Shown here one piece after another: positions 7,501 to 14,304 of a stretch of 20,687 nt of DNA. The notes below the pieces were generated by a model. The model ran no database searches and was not told where the DNA came from. It saw only the letters and a program-made list of their open reading frames with translations. Origin of the DNA: JAIBCL01 sp031411695 (GTDB lineage: Bacteria; Verrucomicrobiota; Verrucomicrobiia; Verrucomicrobiales; Verrucomicrobiaceae). The DNA lies in NCBI GenBank assembly GCA_031411695.1, contig JANOBO010000171.1, positions 1-20,687 of the forward strand, read 5' to 3'. Numbering within the stretch: the stretch's first letter is position 1; each line of letters opens with the position of its first letter. The position numbers and the translations under genes were made by a program.

Positions 7501-9862
7501 CGTGATGGCTGATGTGGTGAATACGCAGATCGCGAGTCTCAGCGCGACGCTTGGCAACCCGAGCGCGGCTTTGCCGGATCGCATCGGCGCGGCGAAGGCG
7601 TTGATTGGAGTCGGTGACGCGGCGGCGCGAGCGAAAGTAGTTTCGACTTTAGTCGGAACGGATTCCCCCGAAGCCTTGCAATCCGAAATCATCACAGCGC
7701 TCGGTGAGAGCGGCAGCGTTAACGAGCTGGTCGAAGCTACGTCCCGGCTGAAGTCGAAACTACTTTCGCAGGCGTTCGATGCGATCCTCAAGCGACCCGA
7801 AGCCACGCTCGCGCTGCTTGCCTCGATCCAAGACGGCAAGTTCCATCCGCAAGACCTCGGCCCCGGCAACATCGCGCGTCTGCGCACGCATCCGAACAAG
7901 AACGTGGCCAAGCAGGCGAACGCGATGATGGACAAGCTCAACCCGAACGCGAAGGCGAAGAACGAACTCATCGCGCAGTTCACGCCCGAGGTGGAGAAGC
8001 CGGGTGATGCGGTGAAGGGCAAGACCATCTTCACCGCCGCATGCGCCGTTTGTCACAAGATCGGCGACATCGGCAAAGACGTGGCACCTGCTCTAGTGGG
8101 CATGGGCGCGCATGGGCCGGCGGAACTGCTCGTTCACATCATCGATCCGAACCGCGAGATCGATCCGAGCTTCTGGGCCTGGAACATCACGAAGAAAAAT
8201 GGCGAGACGCTGGCCGGTGTGATCACCAGCGAGAACCAAGCGAGCCTGAACCTGCGCAATCAAGTCGGCGATTTTGAAGTCAAGAAGTCCGACATCAAAG
8301 ACCGCGAGAACACCAAGCGCAGCCTCATGCCCGAAGGACTCGAAGCGCTCGGCGCGGAGAATCTGCGCGACATTCTCGCATTCATCTGCGGCGGCGCGGA
8401 CAACAAATTCCGCGTGCTCGATCTGCGCGCCGCTTACACGGCCGACACACGCGCAGGCACGTTCGGGAAGGCGGATGATCCGATGCAGACGGTGACGCTG
8501 CATAAGTTCGGCAACGTCACGGTGGAGGGTGTGCCCTTCTTCGTGATGGATCCCGAGAAGTCGAGCAACGGCGCGAATATGATCGCGCTCAAAGGCGGCA
8601 ATCCGAAGGACGCGGCGTGGGAATTGCCGGCGAGAGTGGAGATCCCCACGAACGCAACCGCCGCGAGCCTGCACATCCTCGGCGGCGTCGGCGCATGGGC
8701 CTGGCCGTTTGGTGGCGAAAAAGCACTGGGCAAACCGGCGATGACCGTGCATGTCGAGTACGCCGATGGAGACAAGGAAAGCATCGTCTTGAAAAACGGC
8801 GAGCACATCGCCGACTACATCGGCAAGGCCGAGGTGCCGTTAAGCGAGAACGCTGGCGACTTCACCAAGCGCGGCCAGCTCCGCTATCTGGCGATCAATT
8901 TGAAAAAGAAAGCGCAGCTCAAAAAGCTCACGCTCGAAACCAGCGGCAGCATCATCTGCCCCTGCACGGTGGCGATCACCGCCGGAGTAGAAGCGGCGCC
9001 CTCGCCGCTTCATCAGACCGGTGGCCACGACGCCTCGTCGCGACAAGACAAGGCGAACCGAGACGAGGGCGCCTCGCGCACCGGGAAAGCGGCGGGGTCG
9101 CCGCCACGACCGGCGAGCGGCGAGGGCACCGCTGCGACTCCCAAAGAAGGCGGCAAAGGCGATGGGCCGCTCGCGCCGACCACTCCCACCCAGTGGGAAG
9201 CGGGCAAAACAAAGGTGCTCATCATCGGCGGCGGTTCCTCGCACAACTTCGCCAAGTTCTTTGGCGATACCGACGTGGCCACGCTGAAAGCTGCGGGCTT
9301 CTCCGTCCACTACACGGAAGATCGTGACCAGGCGGCTGATGAGCTCGTGCAGGCCGATGTCGCGATCATCAGCGTAAACCGCAAATTCTTCGACACGGCC
9401 AGATACCGCAAGGCTCTCTTCGACCGAGTCAGCAGCGGCAAAGGTGTGATCATGCTGCATCCCGGAACGTGGTATGGCTTTCAGGAGTGGCCTGAGATCA
9501 ACAAGGAGATCGTCGGCGGCGGCGCACGCGGGCACGACAAGCTCGGGCCGTTCTCCGTGAACGTGACCCGCCGCGATCACGCCATCATGATCGGGGTGCC
9601 GGCGATGTTCGATGTGCAGGACGAGCTTTATTATGTGAACGCGGAGGCCGACAAGATCCCGGCCGGCACGGCGAAGATCGAAGTGCTGGCCGAAACATCG
9701 CCGAGCCAGAAATTCGGCAAGCCGCACCCGAGCGTGTGGATCACCGATCACCCGAAGGCGCGCATCGTCGGCATTGCACTGGGACATGACGAGCGCGTGC
9801 ATGACCTCCCCGCCTTCAAGGCCATCTTGACGAATGCGGCGAAGTGGGTGGCGGGGAAGTAG
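4559..9862 (+). CDS. Giant secreted ThuA / PVC-type dehydrogenase / cytochrome c / ThuA protein
   Basis: 1767 residues. Signal peptide 1-23 (LLFAALLLSSLGVLHSALAA), so it acts outside the cytoplasm. Approximate domains: ThuA-like 24-290 (VLIIHRDGGG, GGGIVVIHAG, YRAFVCIPGHNYV); PVC-type membrane-bound-dehydrogenase-like beta-propeller 310-730, with Asp-rich calcium-type loops DTNGDGVMD (from 396) and DTDGDGVCD (from 439); helical HEAT-like repeats 735-1125; cytochrome c 1140-1275, heme motif C1162-A-V-C1165-H1166 and likely distal ligand Met1257; beta-sandwich-like region 1280-1475 (GVPFFVMDPEKSSNGA); low-complexity linker 1476-1528; second ThuA-like domain about 1535-1767 (KVLIIGGGSSHNFAKFFG, HPGTWYGFQEWPE). 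ThuA proteins are linked to sugar metabolism and PVC heme proteins are thought to oxidise sugars, so I infer periplasmic sugar-related oxidation; the substrate is unknown. Three palindromic elements are read in frame inside it. Having ThuA-like domains at both ends is unusual. Confidence 0.92.
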   Translation: MKPLLFAALLLSSLGVLHSALAAEPLRVFIRSGPKTHGPGAHDHPSFLKDWVPLLNERGAKATGGDDFPTEEQLAKTDVLIIHRDGGGNFTPEQEALMTGFTKRGGGIVVIHAGCVADQPKGSDFFKQLIGGSWRRPITKWLEGPMHLYFTDRENPITKDMSNFAMDDEIYYDMDVHPEARILAGAYTPKPAGLRNEKAAKKAEESTKGGKQVSIYDIQPQVWTWEPGAADTSVRSPITSGKDAETTADKSVRGTYRAFVCIPGHNYVNFARPNFRALLLRGIAWAGKRDNADELCKPDELGDNLRYVEGGPTRPEKAAATLEVHPEFNISLVAAEPLINKVMNVDWDEKGRLWVVETPEYPNGRRELNVEKWKDSGSWTKTKDRDPIDRISWLEDTNGDGVMDKKHVFADKLELCTSFCFYKNGVIASAAPDIWNLQDTDGDGVCDKREKLYTGLGTSDTHAVINNLRWGLDGWVYATHGYSSGRVTSPDGAKDFGTDGSGVVRFKPDGSAFEQYASRNGNTWGLDITWDGQVFFTQPTSGTVLFHVVLPEYVLAKGKIPGTTSYKGMITSQTTYPLMSWPEQAYVQIDYVGQFTAAAGCAIYEGGAWPEKWNYSYFCTEPTLNIVHHQFVEKDGVSYKSHKEKGREETEFIRSKDLWFRPIETRVGPDGALYVVDFYNQAVIHNDTRGPIHGPANAAVRPDRDHYFGRIWKVQHKEAKKLEVPVLDKKNIRAVAEAITKSENAPTKKLAHRLLTEVQMDALHKLLSNIPDSETRDKVWDACFYRAGFGDDEFPGVRSILGPAGFNEKRPGEMSPESVEKRRLAYVAVFEKGPPELIPLRVYKTAFMAGDPALRAAYLKLFSESADPWTKSAIAAAGSVASSSMISDALAAEKPEDLESLVSALVPSALPKDLEVLTAACASATAKSDSLKTIILQGIAQQLTEAPALTPALTEALKKLLANPSTAGAALPLVAKWDKAGVMADVVNTQIASLSATLGNPSAALPDRIGAAKALIGVGDAAARAKVVSTLVGTDSPEALQSEIITALGESGSVNELVEATSRLKSKLLSQAFDAILKRPEATLALLASIQDGKFHPQDLGPGNIARLRTHPNKNVAKQANAMMDKLNPNAKAKNELIAQFTPEVEKPGDAVKGKTIFTAACAVCHKIGDIGKDVAPALVGMGAHGPAELLVHIIDPNREIDPSFWAWNITKKNGETLAGVITSENQASLNLRNQVGDFEVKKSDIKDRENTKRSLMPEGLEALGAENLRDILAFICGGADNKFRVLDLRAAYTADTRAGTFGKADDPMQTVTLHKFGNVTVEGVPFFVMDPEKSSNGANMIALKGGNPKDAAWELPARVEIPTNATAASLHILGGVGAWAWPFGGEKALGKPAMTVHVEYADGDKESIVLKNGEHIADYIGKAEVPLSENAGDFTKRGQLRYLAINLKKKAQLKKLTLETSGSIICPCTVAITAGVEAAPSPLHQTGGHDASSRQDKANRDEGASRTGKAAGSPPRPASGEGTAATPKEGGKGDGPLAPTTPTQWEAGKTKVLIIGGGSSHNFAKFFGDTDVATLKAAGFSVHYTEDRDQAADELVQADVAIISVNRKFFDTARYRKALFDRVSSGKGVIMLHPGTWYGFQEWPEINKEIVGGGARGHDKLGPFSVNVTRRDHAIMIGVPAMFDVQDELYYVNAEADKIPAGTAKIEVLAETSPSQKFGKPHPSVWITDHPKARIVGIALGHDERVHDLPAFKAILTNAAKWVAGK
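5241..5322 (+). repeat. REPIN-like paired hairpin element, in frame in the giant gene
   Basis: Two hairpins in inverted orientation. The first is CTGCGGACA-CTTC-TGTCCGCAG (5244-5265, perfect 9-bp stem, 4-nt loop); the second is CTGCGGACA-AGAG-TGTCCGCGG (5298-5319, one G-U pair). The outer 27 nt of the left side matches the reverse complement of the right side at 23 positions. It encodes about residues 228-255, a segment rich in Ala, Thr, Ser, Asp and Lys lying between WTWEPG and YRAFVCIPGHN of the ThuA-like domain, where this family normally has a short loop. This suggests a dispersed palindromic element that inserted without breaking the frame. Confidence 0.8.
7631..7769 (+). repeat. Inverted-repeat element inside the helical region of the giant gene
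   Basis: A perfect 19-bp inverted repeat (7631-7649 against 7751-7769) extends to 30 bp with 27 matches (7631-7660 against 7740-7769). The three differences are all C/T transitions. The left arm also forms its own hairpin, GTTTCGAC-TTTA-GTCGGAAC (7640-7659), with a 4-nt loop, the same plan as the element at 5241-5322. The arms encode parts of residues about 1025-1070 in the HEAT-like region. The central part may be ancestral coding sequence or element sequence; I cannot tell which. Confidence 0.75.
8984..9141 (+). repeat. 158-bp palindromic element forming the linker before the C-terminal ThuA domain
   Basis: The ends are imperfect inverted repeats, starting GGAGT on the left and ending ACTCC on the right. 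Several hairpins with 4-nt loops lie inside: GAAGCGGCG-CCCT-CGCCGCTTC (8990-9011, perfect), GCGGCG-GGGT-CGCCGC (9089-9104) and an imperfect AGCGGCG-AGGG-CACCGCT (9116-9133). The left hairpin matches the reverse complement of the right one closely. It encodes about residues 1476-1528, low-complexity and rich in Gly, Ala, Ser, Pro and Arg, unlike the folded domains on either side. I read it as a dispersed palindromic element captured in frame. Confidence 0.8.
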
Positions 9863-10071
9863 CCGCGTGCTTTGACGGGCATCCCCCAGCATCTCAGGCT
9901 GCCCCCGGCGATCGGGAGATGTGCACGCTTTCGATCAGGCGCGGACATCTGAGTGCCGCCCCGTGTGCGTTTCATTTTCGTCAATCCTTCTCACCGGCCC
10001 GTGGTTTGCGGGATGGTTGAACGAGCGTAACATCCGGGCGTCTGAGAGACGGGCAGCGCCTGCCTTCCACC
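9863..10071. other. Intergenic gap between two plus-strand genes
   Basis: This gap separates the giant ThuA gene from the GYF_2-like gene. I find no terminator with a T-run and no clear promoter. The AT-richer patch around 9967-9990 is the best candidate for promoter sequence, but no consensus pair is evident. No small gene is visible. Confidence 0.4.
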
Positions 10072-11256
10072 ATGAAACGAGTTGTCGCCAGAGAGAGCCA
10101 GATCGTCGGAACCTACGACGACGAGATGATCGTGGCCTTGATGAACGCGGGCACCTTGAAGATGGCGGACTTGTATTGGGAGGCGGACTCTTCGACGTGG
10201 CGTCCGTTGACGGACTTCGTCGGTAAAGGCGCTCCGACGCGACGTGGCAACGGCTTCCCGCGTGCGGTGACGCTGCTCGCGGCGGCCGGCTGCGGGGCTC
10301 TCTTTACCTGGTGGACGATGACGAGCGTGCCTCAAAATCCGACCGTCGCGCCCGTCGTGGGAGCAATCCCGGCAAACAGCGCGATGAATCCAACAGCGGG
10401 AGCGGCAGGCACGCCGGAAGTCTCGCGGGAGTCAGCAGCACAGAACCCGGTCGCCGAAGCCCCGCGCGCGGAAGCGAAACTCGCGCTGCTCAACGTCGAG
10501 GCATTCGATGACGAGGTGGCAGTGACGGTGCAAAACAACGGCGCGGCCGCGGTGAATGGCTTTGATCTCCGCCTCAGCTATTTTGTCCTCCCCGGCGTCC
10601 AGCGCGTGTTTGATGGCAATGAAAAAGCCATCGCGCAGCACGAGGTTGGGACGCAGGAACGAGCGGAGCGGGCGAAGATCCTCGATGAGATGCTCGGTGC
10701 GCTGAAGGAAAGCCAGCAACTGCTGGACACCGAGGTGGTGACGTGGACGCCTTCTCACATCCGTGCGCTGCCGACGGCTGGGCAATGGATGTCCTTTGGT
10801 CATCCCGCTTTGAGCAGCGCCGGTGCCGCGCTCACACGCATTGCCGCAGAATTTGCGGAAGGCGCGTCGAGCGCCGATCCGGTGGCGCGGAAGCAAGCGC
10901 TGACGGAGCGGCTGCCGAATCTGTCCCGTCAGATCGAAGAGACGAAGCCTTTCGTGATGCAGGCCATCGGTCGCAAATCTGCGGCGAGGGACCGTCTGAC
11001 CGAAGAGCAAAAGGATGCGGACGAGACCTTGGCCAAGCTGAAGAAACAGCAGGCGGATCTTCAGCCCCGGCTACCAGCGCTCATGGCCGACGCGCGGAAG
11101 ACGCCGATCCGCAGCGAGGTCAGGCACCTCGACGCCATCGTGGAACCGGGTCTCGTGCAACGCCTGACCATCCCGCGCGAGAAGGACGAGCGGCATGGTG
11201 TGGCTGTCGAACTCGTGCCCGCGAAGAACAGGAACGTTGCGGCGACGGAACGCTGA
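10072..11256 (+). CDS. GYF_2-like domain membrane protein with coiled coil
   Basis: 394 residues, function unknown. The N-terminal 50 residues resemble the bacterial GYF_2 (DUF4339-type) domain: a Tyr, then a helix, NAGTLKMADLYWEADSSTW and RPL in the expected order. A membrane helix follows at about 64-84 (AVTLLAAAGCGALFTWWTM), then a Pro/Ala-rich linker (85-133), a beta-like segment (134-180) and a long charged helical region with a probable coiled coil at about 300-340 (DRLTEEQKDADETLAKLKKQ). GYF_2 domains are thought to mediate protein contacts; here the domain should be cytoplasmic and the large C-terminal part periplasmic. The ATG at 10072 has no Shine-Dalgarno sequence but gives the natural domain start. 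A strong hairpin lies just after the stop codon. Confidence 0.75.
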   Translation: MKRVVARESQIVGTYDDEMIVALMNAGTLKMADLYWEADSSTWRPLTDFVGKGAPTRRGNGFPRAVTLLAAAGCGALFTWWTMTSVPQNPTVAPVVGAIPANSAMNPTAGAAGTPEVSRESAAQNPVAEAPRAEAKLALLNVEAFDDEVAVTVQNNGAAAVNGFDLRLSYFVLPGVQRVFDGNEKAIAQHEVGTQERAERAKILDEMLGALKESQQLLDTEVVTWTPSHIRALPTAGQWMSFGHPALSSAGAALTRIAAEFAEGASSADPVARKQALTERLPNLSRQIEETKPFVMQAIGRKSAARDRLTEEQKDADETLAKLKKQQADLQPRLPALMADARKTPIRSEVRHLDAIVEPGLVQRLTIPREKDERHGVAVELVPAKNRNVAATER

Positions 11257-11258
11257 AA

Positions 11259-11283
11259 CGCGGCGTTCAGTCCGAACGCCGCG
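11259..11283. terminator. Hairpin after the GYF_2-like gene
   Basis: CGCGGCGTTC-AGTCC-GAACGCCGCG, a perfect 10-bp stem with a 5-nt loop, begins 2 nt after the TGA of the GYF_2-like gene. No T-run follows on the plus strand, so it is not a textbook intrinsic terminator. It may still end or stabilise transcripts from the plus strand and, on the other side, those from lpxA. Confidence 0.6.
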
Positions 11284-11429
11284 ATTGCAGTGGATGGTGA
11301 GGATTTCCTGATCTGACTCATCAGCGCTTTCGAACCCATGCGATTCTGCGCCCGCTATCCATACCGTCCTATCAAGAATCAGCGAGGGCTGCAAACTCAC
11401 GCCACGTGCCCCCGCAGCGGAAGTCGGGA

Positions 11430-12227
11430 TCAGTCATTGGGCCCATCCGCCTTCGTGCGCAGCCTGGCGATGCCGCGCTTCGTCGGTGTCGCGACAAACT
11501 CCAGCAGCCGCGTGGCCTCAGCGGACCACTCCTGCTCACGCGCGGCAGTGATCGCCTGCGAAAGATTTCTGCCGGAGCGATGGATCAGCGTGAAGAGCTT
11601 CTTGATGTCCACGCGCGTCTCGGAGGAGAAGCCGGCACGGCGCAGACCGATGACGTTCAGTCCCGAGAGGCAGTTCACCAAGTGCCCGGCGCAATAATGC
11701 GGCACGTCCGTGGAGAAAGCGCTGTTTCCCTGAAACATGCAATGGTCGCCAATGCGGATGAACTGATGAAACACCGTTCCGCCGCCGACGAAGCTGTGGT
11801 TCCCCATCTGCACATGACCGGCAAAGAGCGCGGCATTGGCCACGACGTTTTTATTCCCCAGCCGCACATCGTGCCCAACGTGGCAGCCGACCATGAGGAA
11901 GTTTCCGTCGCCGATCATCGTGAACCCGCCGGGCTTGCTGCTGCGGTGAATCGTGACGTGCTCGCGGATGACATTGTCCGCACCGATCACCACGCCGCTC
12001 TCGGTTTTCGGGTCGAAGGTCAGGTCCTGCGGCATGCCTCCGATCACCGCGCCGCGACCGATCACGGTCCCTTGCCCGATCCGCACATCCCCGACGATCT
12101 GCGCGTGAGCCTCGACGCGGCAGCCGGCGGAAATTTGCGCCGGTCCGTCGATGACCGCATAAGGGCCGACCTCGACGGAGGCGTGCAGAATCGCGCGTGA
12201 ATCGATGATGGCTGTGGCGTGGATCAT
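11430..12227 (-). CDS. lpxA: Acyl-ACP--UDP-N-acetylglucosamine O-acyltransferase
   Basis: 265 residues, close to the 262 of E. coli LpxA. It catalyses the first step of lipid A synthesis, moving a hydroxyacyl chain from acyl carrier protein to UDP-GlcNAc in the cytoplasm. The N-terminal two thirds are hexapeptide repeats of a left-handed beta helix (VEVGPYAVIDG, IGQGTVIGRGAVIGG). The catalytic base matches His119 in GCHVGHD, with His116 also kept. The C-terminal helical part has the family pattern GLRRAGFSSE and KLFTLIHRSG. I chose the ATG at 12227 (MIHATAIIDSRAIL); the upstream extension overlaps radC and looks non-coding. It lies 13 nt after radC on the same strand. Acyl-chain length and a possible preference for an amino-sugar substrate cannot be read reliably. 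Confidence 0.95.
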   Translation of the reverse strand: MIHATAIIDSRAILHASVEVGPYAVIDGPAQISAGCRVEAHAQIVGDVRIGQGTVIGRGAVIGGMPQDLTFDPKTESGVVIGADNVIREHVTIHRSSKPGGFTMIGDGNFLMVGCHVGHDVRLGNKNVVANAALFAGHVQMGNHSFVGGGTVFHQFIRIGDHCMFQGNSAFSTDVPHYCAGHLVNCLSGLNVIGLRRAGFSSETRVDIKKLFTLIHRSGRNLSQAITAAREQEWSAEATRLLEFVATPTKRGIARLRTKADGPND

Positions 12228-12240
12228 GGCGGAGTGGAAA

Positions 12241-12957
12241 TCAAAGCATCCCCGCCTCCTTGAAGCTGAACCAATGCCTGGCGCGCTCACCGCCGGGCGC
12301 GCCGATGATGAGATGGTCACAAAACTCAATCTTTAGGATCTCGGCGCTCTCGCGGATGCGCCGCGTCATGCGGTGGTCGGCGTCGCTGGGGGAAGGATCA
12401 CCCGAGGGATGATTGTGCACGAGGACGAAGGCGTGCGCGTTATGCACGATGGCCTTGCGGAGAATCTCACGCGGCTGGCAGATGCTCTCATTCAGCGCGC
12501 CCTTAAATACCTCGTCGCAGCGGATCAGCGCGTAGCGGGTGTTCAGCAGGAGGACGCGCACCGATTCGTGGCCGAGCGCCTGCATCTCAGTGCCGAGATA
12601 CTGATAGACATCGGCGGGCGTTTGCAGCCGGAGATCCTTGAGCGACTCCCGCTCGGCGCGGCGGCCCAGCTCGAAGGCCGCGGCGAGATTGGCAGCCTTT
12701 GCGGGACCCAGCGCCTTGTTCCGCACGAGTGATTCGGGCTCCTGCCGGGACAGCTCACGAAGCGACCCGACATCGCCAAGAAGCCGCTGCGCCACCTGGA
12801 TGGCATTCTCACCCTTCACGCCGGTGTTGATGAAGATCGCCAGCAGCTCCGCGTCCGAAAGCGCTCCGGGTCCAAGACGAAGCAGCCGCTCGCGCGGGCG
12901 GTCCTGCTCGGGGATGTCGTGGATGCGATGGCTCAAGGCCGGGGCGCGCTGGCTCAT
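12241..12957 (-). CDS. radC: RadC family JAMM-domain protein
   Basis: 238 residues, normal for RadC. An N-terminal helix-hairpin-helix-like region (residues about 20-100: RERLLRLGPGALSDAELLAIF) precedes the MPN/JAMM domain. The metal motif H-x-H-x10-D is intact: H181, H183 and D194 in HNHPSGDPSPSDAD. Historically linked to DNA repair, RadC now has no settled biochemical role; the motif predicts a zinc hydrolase fold. The ATG at 12957 (MSQRAPALSHRIHDIP) is the family-like start; a GTG ten codons upstream overlaps the previous gene. It sits 11 nt after the polyprenyl synthase stop and 13 nt before lpxA, so the three genes probably form one transcript. Confidence 0.93.
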   Translation of the reverse strand: MSQRAPALSHRIHDIPEQDRPRERLLRLGPGALSDAELLAIFINTGVKGENAIQVAQRLLGDVGSLRELSRQEPESLVRNKALGPAKAANLAAAFELGRRAERESLKDLRLQTPADVYQYLGTEMQALGHESVRVLLLNTRYALIRCDEVFKGALNESICQPREILRKAIVHNAHAFVLVHNHPSGDPSPSDADHRMTRRIRESAEILKIEFCDHLIIGAPGGERARHWFSFKEAGML

Positions 12958-12968
12958 GCGGCCAGCAC

Positions 12969-13979
12969 TCAAGCCACCGCCCGGCACTTGTCGAGGAGGT
13001 TATGCAAATAGCCTGTCACCTGACGCATCGCATGAACCTGCGGAGAGTCGGCGAGGCCGATCAATTCATCAGCCGCCTCCCGCAGAAGTTCCTGCGCGGT
13101 GACGATCGCGCGCTCGATGGAGCCGACGTAGTCCGCGATGCCGGCGAGGATGGAGGTGTCCATCGGCTCGCCCTTGAGCAGCATGCGGCTCAGCTTTGTC
13201 TTCTGCGGATCGGTGGCGCTCTGCAGCAGGTAGATGATGGGCAGCGTGAGCTTGCCCTTCACAATGTCGGTGCCCAGCGTCTTGCCGACCGTCTTCTCAT
13301 CGCCGACGAGATCGAGGCAGTCATCGTAAATCTGGTACGCCGTGCCGAGCTTCATCCCGTAGCTCTTCAGCGCGCCCACGATTTCCGGGCTCTGGTGATT
13401 GATCAGCGCGCCAAGCTCCGTCGCTGCCGCGAAGAGTGCCGCCGTCTTCATCTCGATCATCCGGAAGTAATCGGCCACCGAGAGGTTCAGGTCGAAGCGA
13501 CGCTGCGTCTGGAAAATTTCGCCGCAGCAAACGTCGCGCGATGCCTTGGCGATGGACCGGCAGATGGCCGTGTCGTTGAACTCAGTGGCCAGTTCCAGCG
13601 CGTAGGCAAAGAGGCTGTCGCCGAGCAGCACGCTGAGTGAGTTTCCCCACTTCGCGGCAGCAGTGGGGAGTCCGCGCCGGATGTCCGCTCCATCCATGAT
13701 GTCGTCATGCACCAGCGAGGCGATGTGGATCATCTCGAGGATCACGGACAGACGCCTGTGGTCCTCTTTCACGCCACCCGTCGCGCCTCCGACTAGAAGG
13801 GCGAGAGCGGGACGGATGCGCTTGCCCGAACTCTTGCAAACGTAGGCCACATAGCCCTCGACTGCGGGGTCAAACGCCTTCGCCTGCTGGAGGATCGCCT
13901 CCTCGACCTTCTCGAGTTCAGGCCGGATGAGTTCAAACGGAAAAGCAAGCGCTCGGGGCGTTGAAGGAGAGGAGGTCAT
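12969..13979 (-). CDS. Long-chain polyprenyl diphosphate synthase
   Basis: 336 residues from the ATG at 13979 (MTSSPSTPRALAFPFELIRP). It condenses isopentenyl diphosphate units onto an allylic diphosphate. The first Asp-rich motif is D92-D-I-M-D96 and the second D219-D-C-L-D223, both complete; GKRIRPAL and GTDIVKGKLTLP are the usual substrate-binding segments. The residue five positions before the first motif is Ala87, small as in IspB-type enzymes, which favours a long product (quinone side chain) over geranyl- or farnesyl-diphosphate. The exact chain length is an inference. It heads a minus-strand operon with radC and lpxA. The frame is open 23 codons upstream, but that extension looks non-coding. 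Confidence 0.92.
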   Translation of the reverse strand: MTSSPSTPRALAFPFELIRPELEKVEEAILQQAKAFDPAVEGYVAYVCKSSGKRIRPALALLVGGATGGVKEDHRRLSVILEMIHIASLVHDDIMDGADIRRGLPTAAAKWGNSLSVLLGDSLFAYALELATEFNDTAICRSIAKASRDVCCGEIFQTQRRFDLNLSVADYFRMIEMKTAALFAAATELGALINHQSPEIVGALKSYGMKLGTAYQIYDDCLDLVGDEKTVGKTLGTDIVKGKLTLPIIYLLQSATDPQKTKLSRMLLKGEPMDTSILAGIADYVGSIERAIVTAQELLREAADELIGLADSPQVHAMRQVTGYLHNLLDKCRAVA

Positions 13980-14304
13980 GAAGAAAACTGCGCCGTCATG
14001 AGATACGGATTCGCCGCGACAAGAGACGCAATCGCGCTGGCAAGTCAATCGCCGTTCCTCCCGTCGCCCGTGGCAACAGAGGTGGCGGGGGTGGGAATGA
14101 AGACATGGGTGGCTGCGGGGCGGTTGGGCTGCGGGCGTTACGGGGGGGGCGATGCCGCTGTGTACAGACGCCGAGGTATGGAGGGCCTCCTCCGCACGAA
14201 CAAGCTCCGGGGCAGCTGTGCAGGTGCGAGAGCGGCTGAGAGGTGAGATTGTCGTGAAATCGAGTGGTGCTCGCAGGTGACTTGCACCATTTTTCGCGCC
14301 CCTG
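13980..14304. other. GC-rich divergent intergenic region
   Basis: 325 bp between the divergent polyprenyl synthase and thrC genes, so promoters for both must lie here or in adjoining sequence. It includes an eight-G run near 14140-14150 and short inverted repeats such as CTGT-GT-ACAG and GGAGG-G-CCTCC (14160-14200). Short frames on both strands give Gly/Arg- or Pro/Cys-rich translations that do not look like proteins. The 14150-14250 part reads like a decayed dispersed repeat, but I cannot prove this from one copy. No promoter consensus is clear. Confidence 0.4.

Noticed and set aside
8617..9327. Plus-strand frame overlapping the 3' part of the giant gene
   Set aside because: It is an out-of-frame Arg-rich shadow of the real frame, which continues without interruption to 9862.
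9863..10071. tRNA or small RNA gene in the gap
   Set aside because: No cloverleaf or T-loop consensus was visible on either strand.
13998..14246. 82-codon plus-strand open frame before thrC
   Set aside because: Gly/Arg-rich with no domain or ribosome binding site; it lies in a divergent promoter region that may contain repeat remnants.
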